Of a stretch of DNA of 64,000 nt, positions 1 through 9,885 are shown piece by piece (positions within the stretch are counted from its first letter, which is position 1; the number at the start of each line of letters is the position of its first letter). The notes under the pieces are model-generated. The model saw only the letters and a program-made list of their open reading frames with translations. It was not told the origin of the DNA and did not search any database. A program made the translations under genes and the position numbers. This DNA comes from Coffea arabica (lineage: Eukaryota; Streptophyta; Magnoliopsida; Gentianales; Rubiaceae): the NCBI RefSeq assembly GCF_036785885.1, contig NC_092312.1:11860001-11924000 (forward strand). The letters run 5' to 3'.

Positions 1-309
1 AAATTTGAGAAAATTCTTTTATTTTTATGTTTTTCGATCTCTTAAAGTGAATAAAAAGGAAGAATAACCATTCCAATTTTTTTATTTTTAATTATATATA
101 AAAAAGTGTAAATATATTTAAAATTTTTTGACCATACTAGTTAGATTAACGATGATGTAAAATGTCAAGAAAATAATGTTAGGAACTAAAGTGATTGTAT
201 CCCTATAATTTAAACGAATAAAGTGATTATAACAATGTAGTAATGCTATAAAATAAAAGAGTATTTTTGTCTAAAATTTTTTAACATGTTGAGTTGAATT
301 ACTTATGGG
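1..309. other. AT-rich intergenic DNA, no gene seen
   Basis: No open frame or recognisable motif. The stretch is AT-rich, with repeated taaagtgat-like words that look like old repeat debris. Confidence 0.5.
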
Positions 310-317
310 GGTAAAGT

Positions 318-773
318 TAGGGGTGCTAGCAAGTCAAGCTGCTCGCGAGTAGTTCGCGAGCAACTTGATCAAAAGCTTGACTCGAGCTCGGTAAAATCGA
401 GCTCGAGCTCGAGCTCGAGCTACTCGTTAAATTTAACGAGTCGAGTTCGAGCTCAAGAAATAAATACTTGAGTGCTCGTCGAGCTTAATCGAGTTTTCAT
501 ATTTTATTTATATTATATTATATATTATATATTTTAAAAAAAATTATAGATTTATTTCAAAACTCGAACTCGAGTAGCTTGGGTTTGATATTTTACTCGA
601 GCTTACTCGAGCTCAAACGAGTCGAGCTCGAGTTTAGTTTTATTTCATCGAGTCGAGCTCGAGTCCAAATTTTTTTACTCGATCGAGCTCGAGCTCGAGT
701 AGCACAAATTTTGATCGAGCTCGAGCTCGAGTATGATGCTACTCGAGCTCGACTCGGCTCGATAGCACCTCTA
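318..773. mobile_element. hAT-type MITE with CTCGAG-rich interior
   Basis: The element begins TAGGGGTGCTA and ends TAGCACCTCTA, so the termini are imperfect inverted repeats of the hAT type. It is flanked by GGTAAAGT (310-317) and GGTAAAGC (774-781), an 8-bp target duplication with 7 of 8 matches, as hAT transposition predicts. The 456-bp interior has no transposase and is dominated by GAGCTC/CTCGAG words in both orientations. Open frames inside it (for example 579-794) are translations of this repeat, not genes. The same family recurs in opposite orientation as the outer element at 55962-57889. Confidence 0.85.
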
Positions 774-781
774 GGTAAAGC

Positions 782-1659
782 GACTAAAAGATAACGTTAT
801 GAGGTAAACTGATAGTAATGATATAGTTTAAGGGGGTAAAATGATAATAACCCCCAGTATTATGCCAACCTATTTAGACTTTAGAGAGGGTTGGTAAAAA
901 TGTATTGTTTCTAATTAATCTAAAATGCTGCTAATTTCATAGTAATGATCAAATCGAGTTCAGCTTATCACTGGTTGATTGTTTTGTTGATTTTACCCTT
1001 AGCATGGAGGGTGAAATAGCTCCATATATAACTACATTGAAAAAAAAACCACGGTAACTTCTCATCTTCCCAATTTTTTGTGTTGCTCAAACCAAAGTGT
1101 TGATACTTCGGTCCGACTTTATAGTGGATATGTAAAAGTGTGAAACAAAATATCGGCCAGGATTGTTTTTTCTTTCCTTTCTTCATATTTTCCTTTTTCT
1201 TTAATCACCTCAGCAATACTTATTTTTTCCTTTTAACACTTAAACTTTGAAGAAAAATAATTTTTACGAATAAATTTGCTTTTATTAATTGCACTTACTT
1301 TTTTTTTAATATTTTTACCGTAATTACAACATTTGTATAATTTAATCTATCCTATTTTAGAAGGAGGGGGAGTTTAAAGAGGCTGTATAAGGGGCTAGCA
1401 GATATATGGGTCTGACTAGACCAAAAGGGTGCATTGGCACCTCCTTGAATTTTTTTTTTTACTTCAGATGAGTTTTAAACCCTCGACCTACAATCCAAAC
1501 AGCGATTTAATCCCTTGTTTAGTTGTGCTTACTTATGTGTGCCTCAATTACTAGCATACACATGGATGGATAATTCTTTCTTATTATGGTAACACATTTT
1601 TTGGAAACTTATGCGTATATCTTACCATATGGATCATTATCATTTGGCAGAATTCTCCA
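782..1659. other. Intergenic DNA, no gene seen
   Basis: AT-rich DNA with homopolymer runs (for example at 1450-1460). Short open frames on the minus strand (968-1186, 1584-1778) resemble no family and have repeat-like composition. Confidence 0.5.
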
Positions 1660-1994
1660 AAGTAAATTATCTGGATAGCCATTAAATTTTTTGAATAGTG
1701 GAGTTTTGACCACTCAGCTGTTAATAGTATATTTTTATTTACTGAACTATTAAAAATATAAATTTTGGATGGTTTCATCTGATTCTACCGTTAATTTTAC
1801 TAGATCTAACTGCCAATAGTATGTCTAATAAATCATAGTTCAGTGGGTAAAGTTAATGATAGAATTAGACGAAATGACCGAAAATTTACACATTTGATAG
1901 TTCAGTGGGTAAAAATATATTATTGATAGTTGAGTGGACAAATTTTTTAATTATTCAAAAAGTTCAGTGGTTAGTTAATTGGGTAATTTGCTCT
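1660..1994. mobile_element. Mutator-type MITE with long TIRs
   Basis: A 335-bp element made almost entirely of two inverted arms of roughly 130-165 bp. The direct repeat AATTCTCCA lies at 1651-1659 and 1995-2003, a 9-bp target duplication typical of Mutator-like elements. The right terminus read inward starts AGAGCAAATTACC and the left AAGTAAATTATC. Both resemble the Pack-MULE termini at 54439 and 55683 (GARYAAATWATCCG), so the two elements are probably relatives mobilised by the same absent transposase. Confidence 0.85.
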
Positions 1995-2289
1995 AATTCT
2001 CCAAGAGAATATGTGAGGAAAGGCTCGCTTCTCCCCTCTCCCACCCCCATGATTCCCCTAAAAAGTTGTATAAATGTTTCACATACTTATATAGAAATTA
2101 GGTTTTAGATCCCAAGAGTTTAGAAGTCTCTTTTTGTCCCCCTAAAATACTAAAAGTCTCTACTTATAACTTGGTGAATATTATACTTCGCCTCCCAAAT
2201 TTTTTGCAAATACATAAGAATGCCCTTAGGTATATATCTCATAAATCTCGCCCTTCCCACAAACTCTAACATCTATTTCCGTTAGTGTG
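1995..2289. other. Intergenic DNA, no gene seen
   Basis: No gene or repeat boundary recognised between the MITE and the copia remnant. Confidence 0.4.
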
Positions 2290-2294
2290 AGGTA

Positions 2295-2640
2295 ACTCAG
2301 ACGCAATTAATTCTTGAAATATTATTGTCGAGATACTTGTTTAAATTCATAAATAAATTTTTTAAATTTGTAAATTATGAGTTCGTTTGAATAGGAGTTT
2401 ATTGAGATGATTTATTTGAGATAATTACTGTAACACATTTTATGATGTAATGTACGTGAAATAAAAAGGTGATTGAAAAAATAAAAAATATGATTAAAAT
2501 TCGTGAAGCAAATTATTTTAACTCAAATCTCAATCCAAACATACTCCATATGTTTTGGATCTCTCGATACAAAATTTTTTAACTACGCCATATAGATTAT
2601 CTCATCAATGTTACCATTGAAAATCGCTGTTTTTACATCC
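2295..2640 (-). pseudogene. Copia reverse transcriptase fragment, split by MITE
   Basis: The minus strand from about 2640 encodes MDVKTAIFNGN, matching the copia RT motif around the first catalytic aspartate. It continues as IDEIIYMA with an in-frame stop, is interrupted by the MITE at 2383-2543, and resumes with KFKKFIYEFKQVSRQ below 2383. It cannot be functional. Confidence 0.75.
2383..2543. mobile_element. MITE inserted in the copia RT region
   Basis: About 160 bp with ends reading cgtttgaat and atccaaac, and an interior containing gataattactgtaacac. A second copy lies at 52244-52401. Copia RT coding similarity stops at its right edge (minus-strand DPKHM) and resumes at its left edge (KFKKFIYEFKQ), so it inserted after the copia element. 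The superfamily is uncertain because the target duplication is unclear. Confidence 0.7.
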
Positions 2641-3102
2641 ATTTGATGTAATTCAAGATTGAAATATTCTACTAATGCCATGATAATTTTAAAAGAATCT
2701 TTCGAAAAGAAAAGAGATAAAATTTCTTTATAGTGTAAAATTCTTAGCGACAAGATGAGATTTGTAACTTTTCACATTACTTTTCGAATCTCTCTTGATT
2801 TTAAATATTTATTTACAACCAATAAATTTCACTCCTTCTGACAATGGGACAAGATCCTAAATATCATTGTCTTTTATAAATTTAATCATTCATGGCATCA
2901 ATCCACTTTTAAAATTTAAATTTTTCATAACTTGACAAAAGTTGATTGAATAATCTTCCATCAATTCAGTGTCATCCTTATATTTTTTTTAAAAAATAAT
3001 GTAATCATCTGACACTGGACTTCTCTTTTCTCTAGTGAATTTTTTTAATGGCACTGATTCTTGAAGAGGTGGAGTTTGTTATTCTATAACTGTTTATTTT
3101 TT

Positions 3103-3429
3103 TTATATTATCTTGATTTGTTGTATCACAATCAAGATCATGAATAGAATTTTGAATAAGATCAATGAAACTTGTGGAAATGTTAACATATTTCTCTTCA
3201 AAATAAGGTCTCTTACTATATCTTCTCCCCCAAATTCGACATTTTCAAAGATTCGAACATTTTGCCTTTTGAAAATCAATTTAGTCATGAGATCATAAAA
3301 TTTGTAACCCCCGAATCTCTCAAAATATTCAATAAAATAACAACTAACCATTCTTAAGTCCAATTTATTTTCATTTGACCTATAAGGTTTTGTTTCAATT
3401 GGATATTTCCAAATATGTAAATGTTTCAA
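3103..3429 (-). pseudogene. Copia integrase C-terminal fragment
   Basis: A 108-codon open stretch contains RHLHVWG-like and SCYFIEY-type motifs followed by FYD and FENVEFGGED. This is the pattern of the region after the copia integrase core, up to the linker before RT. Frames on both sides are broken. It belongs to the same decayed element as the RT and gag fragments. Confidence 0.75.
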
Positions 3430-3825
3430 AATGAGTTTTTTTCCTGTCCAAAACTTATAAGGAATTTTGATAATTACTTTAGTTGAAACTTTTTAAGTGC
3501 TTCTTCTCAAACTAACTCTGGTAAGGTAGAATAACATATTATACTCCTTATCACATTTTTAAGTGTTCTATTTCGTGTTTCAATTACATCATTCATAGTG
3601 GGTGAATTCAGCATAATGTACTGTGAGACGATATCGTATTTTTCTAGATATTTAGCAAATGATCATGGACGTTGTTTATATGAACCGCAATATTTGTCAT
3701 AGTATTCATAACCATGGTCAGATCTAACGTTTTTAACTATTTTGTTGAGTTGATTCTCAACTTCAATTTTAAAAATTTTGAACATGTCCAACAACTGTAA
3801 TTTTTCAAAAATGAGACATATATAG

Positions 3826-4221
3826 TCATATCTTGAAAAATTCTCTATGAACGTTATAAAATATTGTTGACCATTTCAAACAGATATTATGTATAAGATT
3901 TAAGACGTCTAATAATTTATTAGTTTCAAATCTTCTTTTATTAGTTTGTTTCTTCTTTATACAGCTAATAAAATCATCAAAATCTATTAAATTCAAGCAA
4001 TCGAGATTTTCATTTGACACGAGTTTTTTTATTCTCCGTCTGGATATATGACCTAATCTCTTATGCCATAATGCAGTCGAATTCTCATTGGTTAATTTTC
4101 TCTTTACTCTTCTAGTACATAAATATAAGGATTCATTAAATGAGATAATTGTATCAATTAAATATAGATTATTATAGTGTATTAAATAATCATAACTAAC
4201 TAATTTTGAATCATGAAACAA
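3826..4221 (-). pseudogene. Copia GAG-pre-integrase fragment
   Basis: The frame holds LWHKRLGHISRRRIKKL, the GAG-pre-integrase motif of Ty1/copia polyproteins (a W-H-x-R-L-G-H core). A degraded zinc-binding region follows in which the expected CxxC is reduced to CIKKK. The coding frame is lost just afterwards. Confidence 0.85.
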
Positions 4222-4429
4222 TTAAAATTTTTTATTTTTAAATCAACAAAAATAACTAACTTTGTTCAAAACAGAAATAAAAATCAAATTTCGTCGAAAA
4301 GACGGTACAATAAATATTTTATTAAGATTCAAATAAAATCTAATTTTTAACAATAATTTAAAAACTTTTATTATTTCAATTTGAACTGTTTTGTTATCAC
4401 CTACGTCGATATATCTTATATTATCATTA

Positions 4430-4960
4430 GATTTTCGGCAATTCAGACAACCCTACATAGACACACTAATGTGAGTCGTTGCACTAAAATCTAATTACCA
4501 TATGTGTCTCGATACATAAACCAAATTAAGAAGCATATTTTTTTTAGCACACTAAGCGTGATAGTTGGTACAATGCTTCTTTTTATACCCTTCAATTTCA
4601 CAGAAGAAACAACTATTCTTTTTCGGATTGATAGATTTCTTTTGTTGTTTCATTTGAAGGGCCGTACCTACAGTTTCTTTATCTTTTTTTTTTTTTATAT
4701 CCCTTACTTTTATTATTAGTGATTGAAATCAAATGAGTACTCTCTGTCTAATTTTATTTCAACATTTTCTCTTCCTCTACAAAGTAAGATGAATTTATTT
4801 AGAGGCCAAATCTCCTTTTGATAGTTGTAACTCACTTTAAATTGGTTAAACTAGGTAGGAAGGAATATTAAAATCAAATGCATTAGTAACTGTTCAAAAG
4901 TACTAATTTAAGTGCATTTAATTTCGAAATTAGATGAGACATCTTGTTTACAATTCGCAG
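4430..4960 (-). pseudogene. Copia gag zinc-knuckle and protease-like fragment
   Basis: At about 4570-4611 the minus strand encodes CFFCEIEGYKKKHC, a CX2CX4HX4C knuckle in which the histidine is replaced by tyrosine. Downstream, DFSATTHIS corresponds to the DSGATTHIS-type protease active site with glycine lost. Stop codons occur within this stretch. It is gag/protease debris of the same copia remnant. Confidence 0.75.
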
Positions 4961-5176
4961 CCTACCATTAATGGGCTTTGTCTTTCAAGAATGGTATAAT
5001 ATTTGTGACTGCAATTCCTTTCAAAACCAAAAATATTATCAGACCAAAATATAGATACACACGGTAGAGCAAACGATCAAAAAGCACAAGAAGATTTTCT
5101 CGATGGCCCGAGGCCATCTCGCTATTTTGTACACACACACGAAAATTGAAGGCCAAGTAGAAGTGGTACAGATGAT

Positions 5177-7092
5177 CTATATGACTTCAACTGCTGTAAG
5201 ATGTAAACCGGGCATGCTCTCCAACAAATCTACTGTAAGCATGGAAGCCCTCGGCCGAGCTGGTCGGCTAGAGCATGCTGTCGATAAGGGTGCAGAAGAT
5301 GTTGTACGTTCACAAGTTTTCAGCCATTTAGCTTGCATGTATTTGTGTTTTCTCCATGGCCCCAAGTGCATTTTCTTGTCCTTCATGCACCTTTTAGCTG
5401 CCGAGCACAAAATCTTGATTAAAGACAACAATCTTTCAATTTTACCTACAAATACGTCGGGAAGCCTCTTGATAAGCTGGTTATATTCTTCACTTGCTCT
5501 TGCCATCTCAAATTCGGCTCGAAAACTCAATTCTATGATCACCCTCGCTTCTTTTTTGGAACTTGAGTTGTCTATTACATCCAGAAAGGTATGTTCACCT
5601 GCAAAACAGCGTAAGTGCTGCAATTGAGAAGCCTATTAAGATTCGGTTGGAATTGAAAAAGAAGCAGAAATATTCTTTATTTCTTGGAGTTCCTAAGCAT
5701 CATCTTCTTCACTTAGGAGGAGAGTAATTAACTGGACCACTGAGTTGTCTTTTCATTTGTTGTTGTTGTTTTATATAAAGAAGAAGGCGATCGATATTTT
5801 TTTCATAACCAAGTAATGAAATTTGTCACTTATTGTTGCACATTTAGACAAGGTAGGACAAAAAAGTTATGGAGAAAGAAGAAGTCCACGGAGCTTTTAA
5901 CCAGCTAACAGAACATGACCCTCAAGAAAAAGTGAACCATCTACAGGTGCATGGCTACTGTTGCAAACAGGTTTCAGATTGGAGCTAAATATCTCTGCAT
6001 CACAGGCTATAGATATAGATGGAGCTCATTTATGGACAAAATTTTATTAATAGTTTGACAGCTGAAGAGTTGTTGTAGATCTTGATAGGAGTGGTCCCTA
6101 ATATAAAATTATACAAAATATAAACAGCCAATCTGACAATAAAATAGTAATTACTAAAGCAGATATAGGAATTTTGAATTACCTGATGGAATATCTGGTG
6201 AGCTCCTCCACTTAGACTTGCAAATTGCACTATTAAAACCTGCACTTTGAAGACGTCTGCAGACCTCTTTCATCAGACAATTTTTGCAACCGTCAGCATT
6301 AGTTGCTCTTCCGCAATTACAGATCAGATTCCCCGACTGTTGTACTTCTTTTACTGCTTCTTTTGTGACAGTTCTGATTTTTGATTCTACAGAACTTGTT
6401 CTGCATAATGTACCCTGAACCAATAACACTTCACAAATGTTAATACCAATTATAGTTCCTCCTGAGAGATCAAAGGATATTCGAGACAACAATTCAGAAC
6501 ATCAGAATATCAAAGAGGACTTGTTAAATGAAAAAAGGAAGTAAATTCATGCAATATTGTAAGGCTTGAACATGAATTTTCCGTTTCCACATTCTTCATT
6601 TGATAATTGATATTGCCGCCATCATTCGCAAGCTTGTTTAACTTTTGAAGTACTATTTCTCATTCTTCTTTAAGTATACTTAAAATTCTATGTAATGTGC
6701 TGAATTTGGAGAATCAAAAATGGAATTCAGGACCATGCATGACAATTTTGTGGATTTGAGGCACGTTGATGAATCAAAAGAAGAACAATGCCTGTAATTC
6801 TCAAAGAAAAACAGATAGAGAAAGAAAGGAATCTTACTTGCAACAGCTGATTTTGTGATTCCCAAAAACTTTTATCTCGATCATTCGCTGGAACGTCTTT
6901 CTCTTCGTTATTATCGTCGTCCTGGATTTCATATTCACCATTGTCACTAAAGCTGCCAACCAACGACCCTTCACTTTCTTCATCAAGAAATCTGAAAACT
7001 GTATCCGGTATATGGATCGCGGGGTCACCGGAATACTCAATTTCCCGATTATCCCACGTCAAAATCCGGTGATTTCTGGAAATTCTAGCCAT
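5177..7092 (-). CDS. DUF506 (PDDEXK-like) family protein
   Basis: Three coding exons on the minus strand: 7092-6838, 6414-6183 and 5598-5177. All introns are GT-AG (donors CAA|GTAAGA and CAG|GTAATT; acceptors GGTTCAG and TTTGCAG). The spliced protein is 302 aa, a usual size for the family. The DUF506 core spans about residues 132-257, with motifs ICKSKW (149-154), FRAEFEMAR (188-196), LPDVFVG (208-214) and a PWRK...YMQAKW block (243-254). The N-terminal third is acidic; residues 258-302 are a family-atypical serine-rich tail. DUF506 proteins are plant proteins with a PDDEXK-nuclease-like fold prediction; one Arabidopsis member is reported to restrain root-hair growth, but I cannot say this is its orthologue. 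The start is the first ATG after a TATA box. Exon boundaries are my reading and need transcript support. Confidence 0.88.
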
Positions 7093-7167
7093 TGCTTCAG
7101 CCGTTGGTTTATGCTGTCACAATTTTTCTAATATTTTGGGTTGTCTTTCCAAATCTTTGGAAATGGG

Positions 7168-7175
7168 TATATATA
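7168..7175 (-). promoter_or_regulatory. Probable TATA box of the DUF506 gene
   Basis: TATATATA on the minus strand, about 75 bp upstream of the ATG at 7092. This leaves room for a short 5' leader. Placement is by motif and distance only. Confidence 0.5.
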
Positions 7176-7179
7176 CAAA

Positions 7180-8210
7180 GGCCAGACGGTATGTGGGACC
7201 CCGTTATCCGCTGTGGCACGATCAAACCCTAGGAACATGTTTGCCCTGCACTGCATCTAGGTGGCGCCGTATTATTGGTTAAGCTCCATCAAGTAAGGTC
7301 AAGTTCGGCGGACCAGACAGCCAGGATCCACGTCAGGAGCTGGTCAATTATTTGATCAACTCAACTCTTGAAGCTTGTGGATATGCTCGAATATTCGGGA
7401 AATTGTAGTTTAAGGCTCTCCAGGGAAAAAAAATGTAGATCCCCCCTGAATTTTATACCTATATCTCAAATTCATACACCTAAACTACCTGAAATAATTT
7501 GATTACATTAAATTGATCCCTTCAATACTTATACTTTTAATGCAAATATTGCAATCTCACTTTATTATTCTTGATTGTTTATTTTAAACTGCGTAATATG
7601 TCAATTTAACTTTTAATTTCTGACATCAATTCAAGAATGTGAACAACAACAATGTTGATACTTCAATTGAGAGCTAAAAAATTTGGGAACTAAATCTTTC
7701 TAGTTGAGCTATGAGCTAAAGTAAGCATTTGTATAGAGAATAATTTTTGAGCTCTAATATGAGTAGAATGTGGTGAACAATACACATCTAAGAATAAACT
7801 TTAAGGAAAAAAATGTTTTGCTTTAAAAACCACGAGTGCTTTTGCAAAGTAGCCATAGTTGAAGAACAAGCTACTTTTATTACTTGATATATATATATAT
7901 ATATATTTCTAAAGAAATTGCAATTCAATGTAAGTAATGGGGAAAAAAAGAAAAAAAAATGTAAGTAATGGGGTCTTGTGGTACAATGAGATAGTCAGCA
8001 AGAATAGAAGGGGCAAACCGCATATTTCCAATCTTTATGTTGCCATTATTTGGTCATCCTATCCTAATCTTGAACTGGTGGGACCAACAATAATGTGGAA
8101 ATTGGATCTCTATTGAACGTGGCAGAATCCTGATCGTCAATTCTTTAGGTTTATCCAATGAGGTGGGACCAACTGGGATGCGCTACCTAACGTCAAACAA
8201 CAATGATGTT
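7180..8210. other. Intergenic DNA with (AT)n microsatellite
   Basis: No gene seen. A TA dinucleotide run lies at about 7889-7906. The stretch holds the upstream region of the DUF506 gene. Confidence 0.5.
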
Positions 8211-8212
8211 GC

Positions 8213-9840
8213 CATACGCGGCGTCTTGCCCATGGTTTTGGTTGTCGGCCTATGGACGAAACTGACCATGGATAAGTTCGAAATTTAGAATATAGGTAGG
8301 GTAATTCCGGTAATTAAAATATGCGATGATTGGGAGTAAGAACGGAGCGAAAAAGGCAAAAACGAAAAAAGATTAAAAAAATGAGGATGGCATCTTCTTT
8401 ATTTTACATGTGAATATTCTTTTTTTTTTTTTCAACAAACAAACGGTAATAAAAAAAAAAAAAAGAGGACGGCATTGTCCCGTCAACGTCAATATATATA
8501 AGAATTATTAATTTAAAAATAAATACTCTTAAGTAGAATAAGTAGATCTTGCACCCCAACACAACAACAACAAAAAAAAAAAAAAAAAAAAAAAAGAAGA
8601 AGAACGTGAACTCTTGGATGGATTTAACAGTTGTGAGTATGATCAATTCCATCAGACTTCAAACATAAATTTAACAAGACTAATTGGGTTTCCCATGTTT
8701 CATTCATTTTCACGAAAGAAAAGGAGACCAATCGTTGACACACATGGAATGAATATCCATGGATAACGTTGTTGCAATCTCGTTAATTAGTTCTTCAAAT
8801 GCCAGCTCCATGCTACTTACACGGACGGACACGTACATTCTGCAGGTTAACCTGCGAGCGACAAATGCAGAAGTTAACGGCTGACAGATTGCAGTTCTCG
8901 TCTTCCACGTATCTTATCAATTTCATTTTCAACCTTCCTGTTCTTTATATCTTTCGTCACTTCTCGTCCTCGATTTAGTGGCTTACAATTTTAATTCTCA
9001 TTAAAAGTTCACGTGATTTGACTTTGTTACCATCGATCATAACATGAGAAATAAACACTGGTTCATAACTTGTACTGCTATGATTCATTCATTTGCTATT
9101 AATGCAAGCTCAACAGAAATTACTGGGGAGGGGCCATTTTCTTTGATTTCCCTCCATAGAAACTTGTACCCTTCAGTTAGCCAGGTGTTGGCTGCAGCTT
9201 GGTTTCCAGTTTACACCTCTAGATACAGTGGATGATGAAATGTGGCAAAACCATTCTAAACCTACCACATGGGTGGGCGCAAATACATCATTCAGCATCA
9301 AAAGACAAAATTGATGCGACCAGTCACTTCAATCAAAAAAAAAAAAAAAAAAAAAACTGAACAAAAGGTCTGTCTGGATAATATGATGGGATAATCCTCT
9401 AGCATGTACCTAAACCAATTGAGAAGACAATAATAAAATATCAGTTACCAGATAAATTATCTTGCGTGCCAATAGCGACCCGAAAGCAATGAGGAAGCAT
9501 CTTTGAACCATGACATATTATTAATTAAAGACAATTTAATTAGTTAAGGACATCGCCTTTCCAAGAATTTACTGGCAATACGTGTAAGGCACCTAAATTT
9601 ATTTGCTATCATGTGTATAATGTTGAAAACCATATATTTAAATTGAAGTAACTTTTTGTTGACATTACAATTTTCTTTAACATATCTTCAAGTGTATTTT
9701 TATGTATGGTCTTAAAAATGAAAAAGAAGGCTATACTTTGCTTCTTTTTTTTTTTTTTTTGTTTATAAAGGATTTCTATATGTTTGATCCTGTGATTCTT
9801 AATTAGACGATTCAAATGTCATATGTGATGTTGCATGGAT
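8213..9840. repeat. Diverged tandem duplication, copy A (noncoding)
   Basis: Blocks here recur in the same order at about 9886-12060. Examples are atacgcggcgtcttgcc (8214 and about 9888), aagaacgtgaact after a poly-A run (about 8600 and 10905), gataatcctct-gcatg-acctaaacc (about 9391 and 11187), and aatgttgaaaacca (about 9619 and 11911). Spacing differs because of indels and the hAT element in copy B. No gene was recognised; frames such as 9044-9235 are not conserved between copies. Confidence 0.65.
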
Positions 9841-9885
9841 AAAAGCTTAGTCGACTCTGATGTGCGAATGTCACAAATACGCGGC

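Larger units (their letters stand above)
2290..4960 (-). mobile_element. Decayed Ty1/copia retrotransposon remnant
   Basis: Reading the minus strand from about 4960 down gives, in Ty1/copia order, gag, zinc knuckle, protease-like region, GAG-pre-integrase, integrase C-terminal part and reverse transcriptase. Each is recognisable, but frameshifts and stops occur throughout. No LTRs or target duplication were found, and similarity fades near 2300 within RT, so this is a truncated interior. Order and domain set identify the copia superfamily; the lineage was not determined. Confidence 0.8.

Noticed and set aside
340-760. CTCGAG-rich array resembling a satellite or CRISPR-like repeat
   Set aside because: Spacing is irregular, words occur in both orientations, and the block is bounded by hAT termini and an 8-bp duplication. 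It is the inside of a MITE.
4504-4719. 71-codon plus-strand hydrophobic frame that could pass for a membrane peptide
   Set aside because: It is the reverse of copia gag, including the zinc knuckle, on the other strand.
5103-5627. 174-codon plus-strand frame
   Set aside because: It lies opposite exon 3 of the DUF506 gene, which has clear family motifs and splice sites. The plus frame has none.
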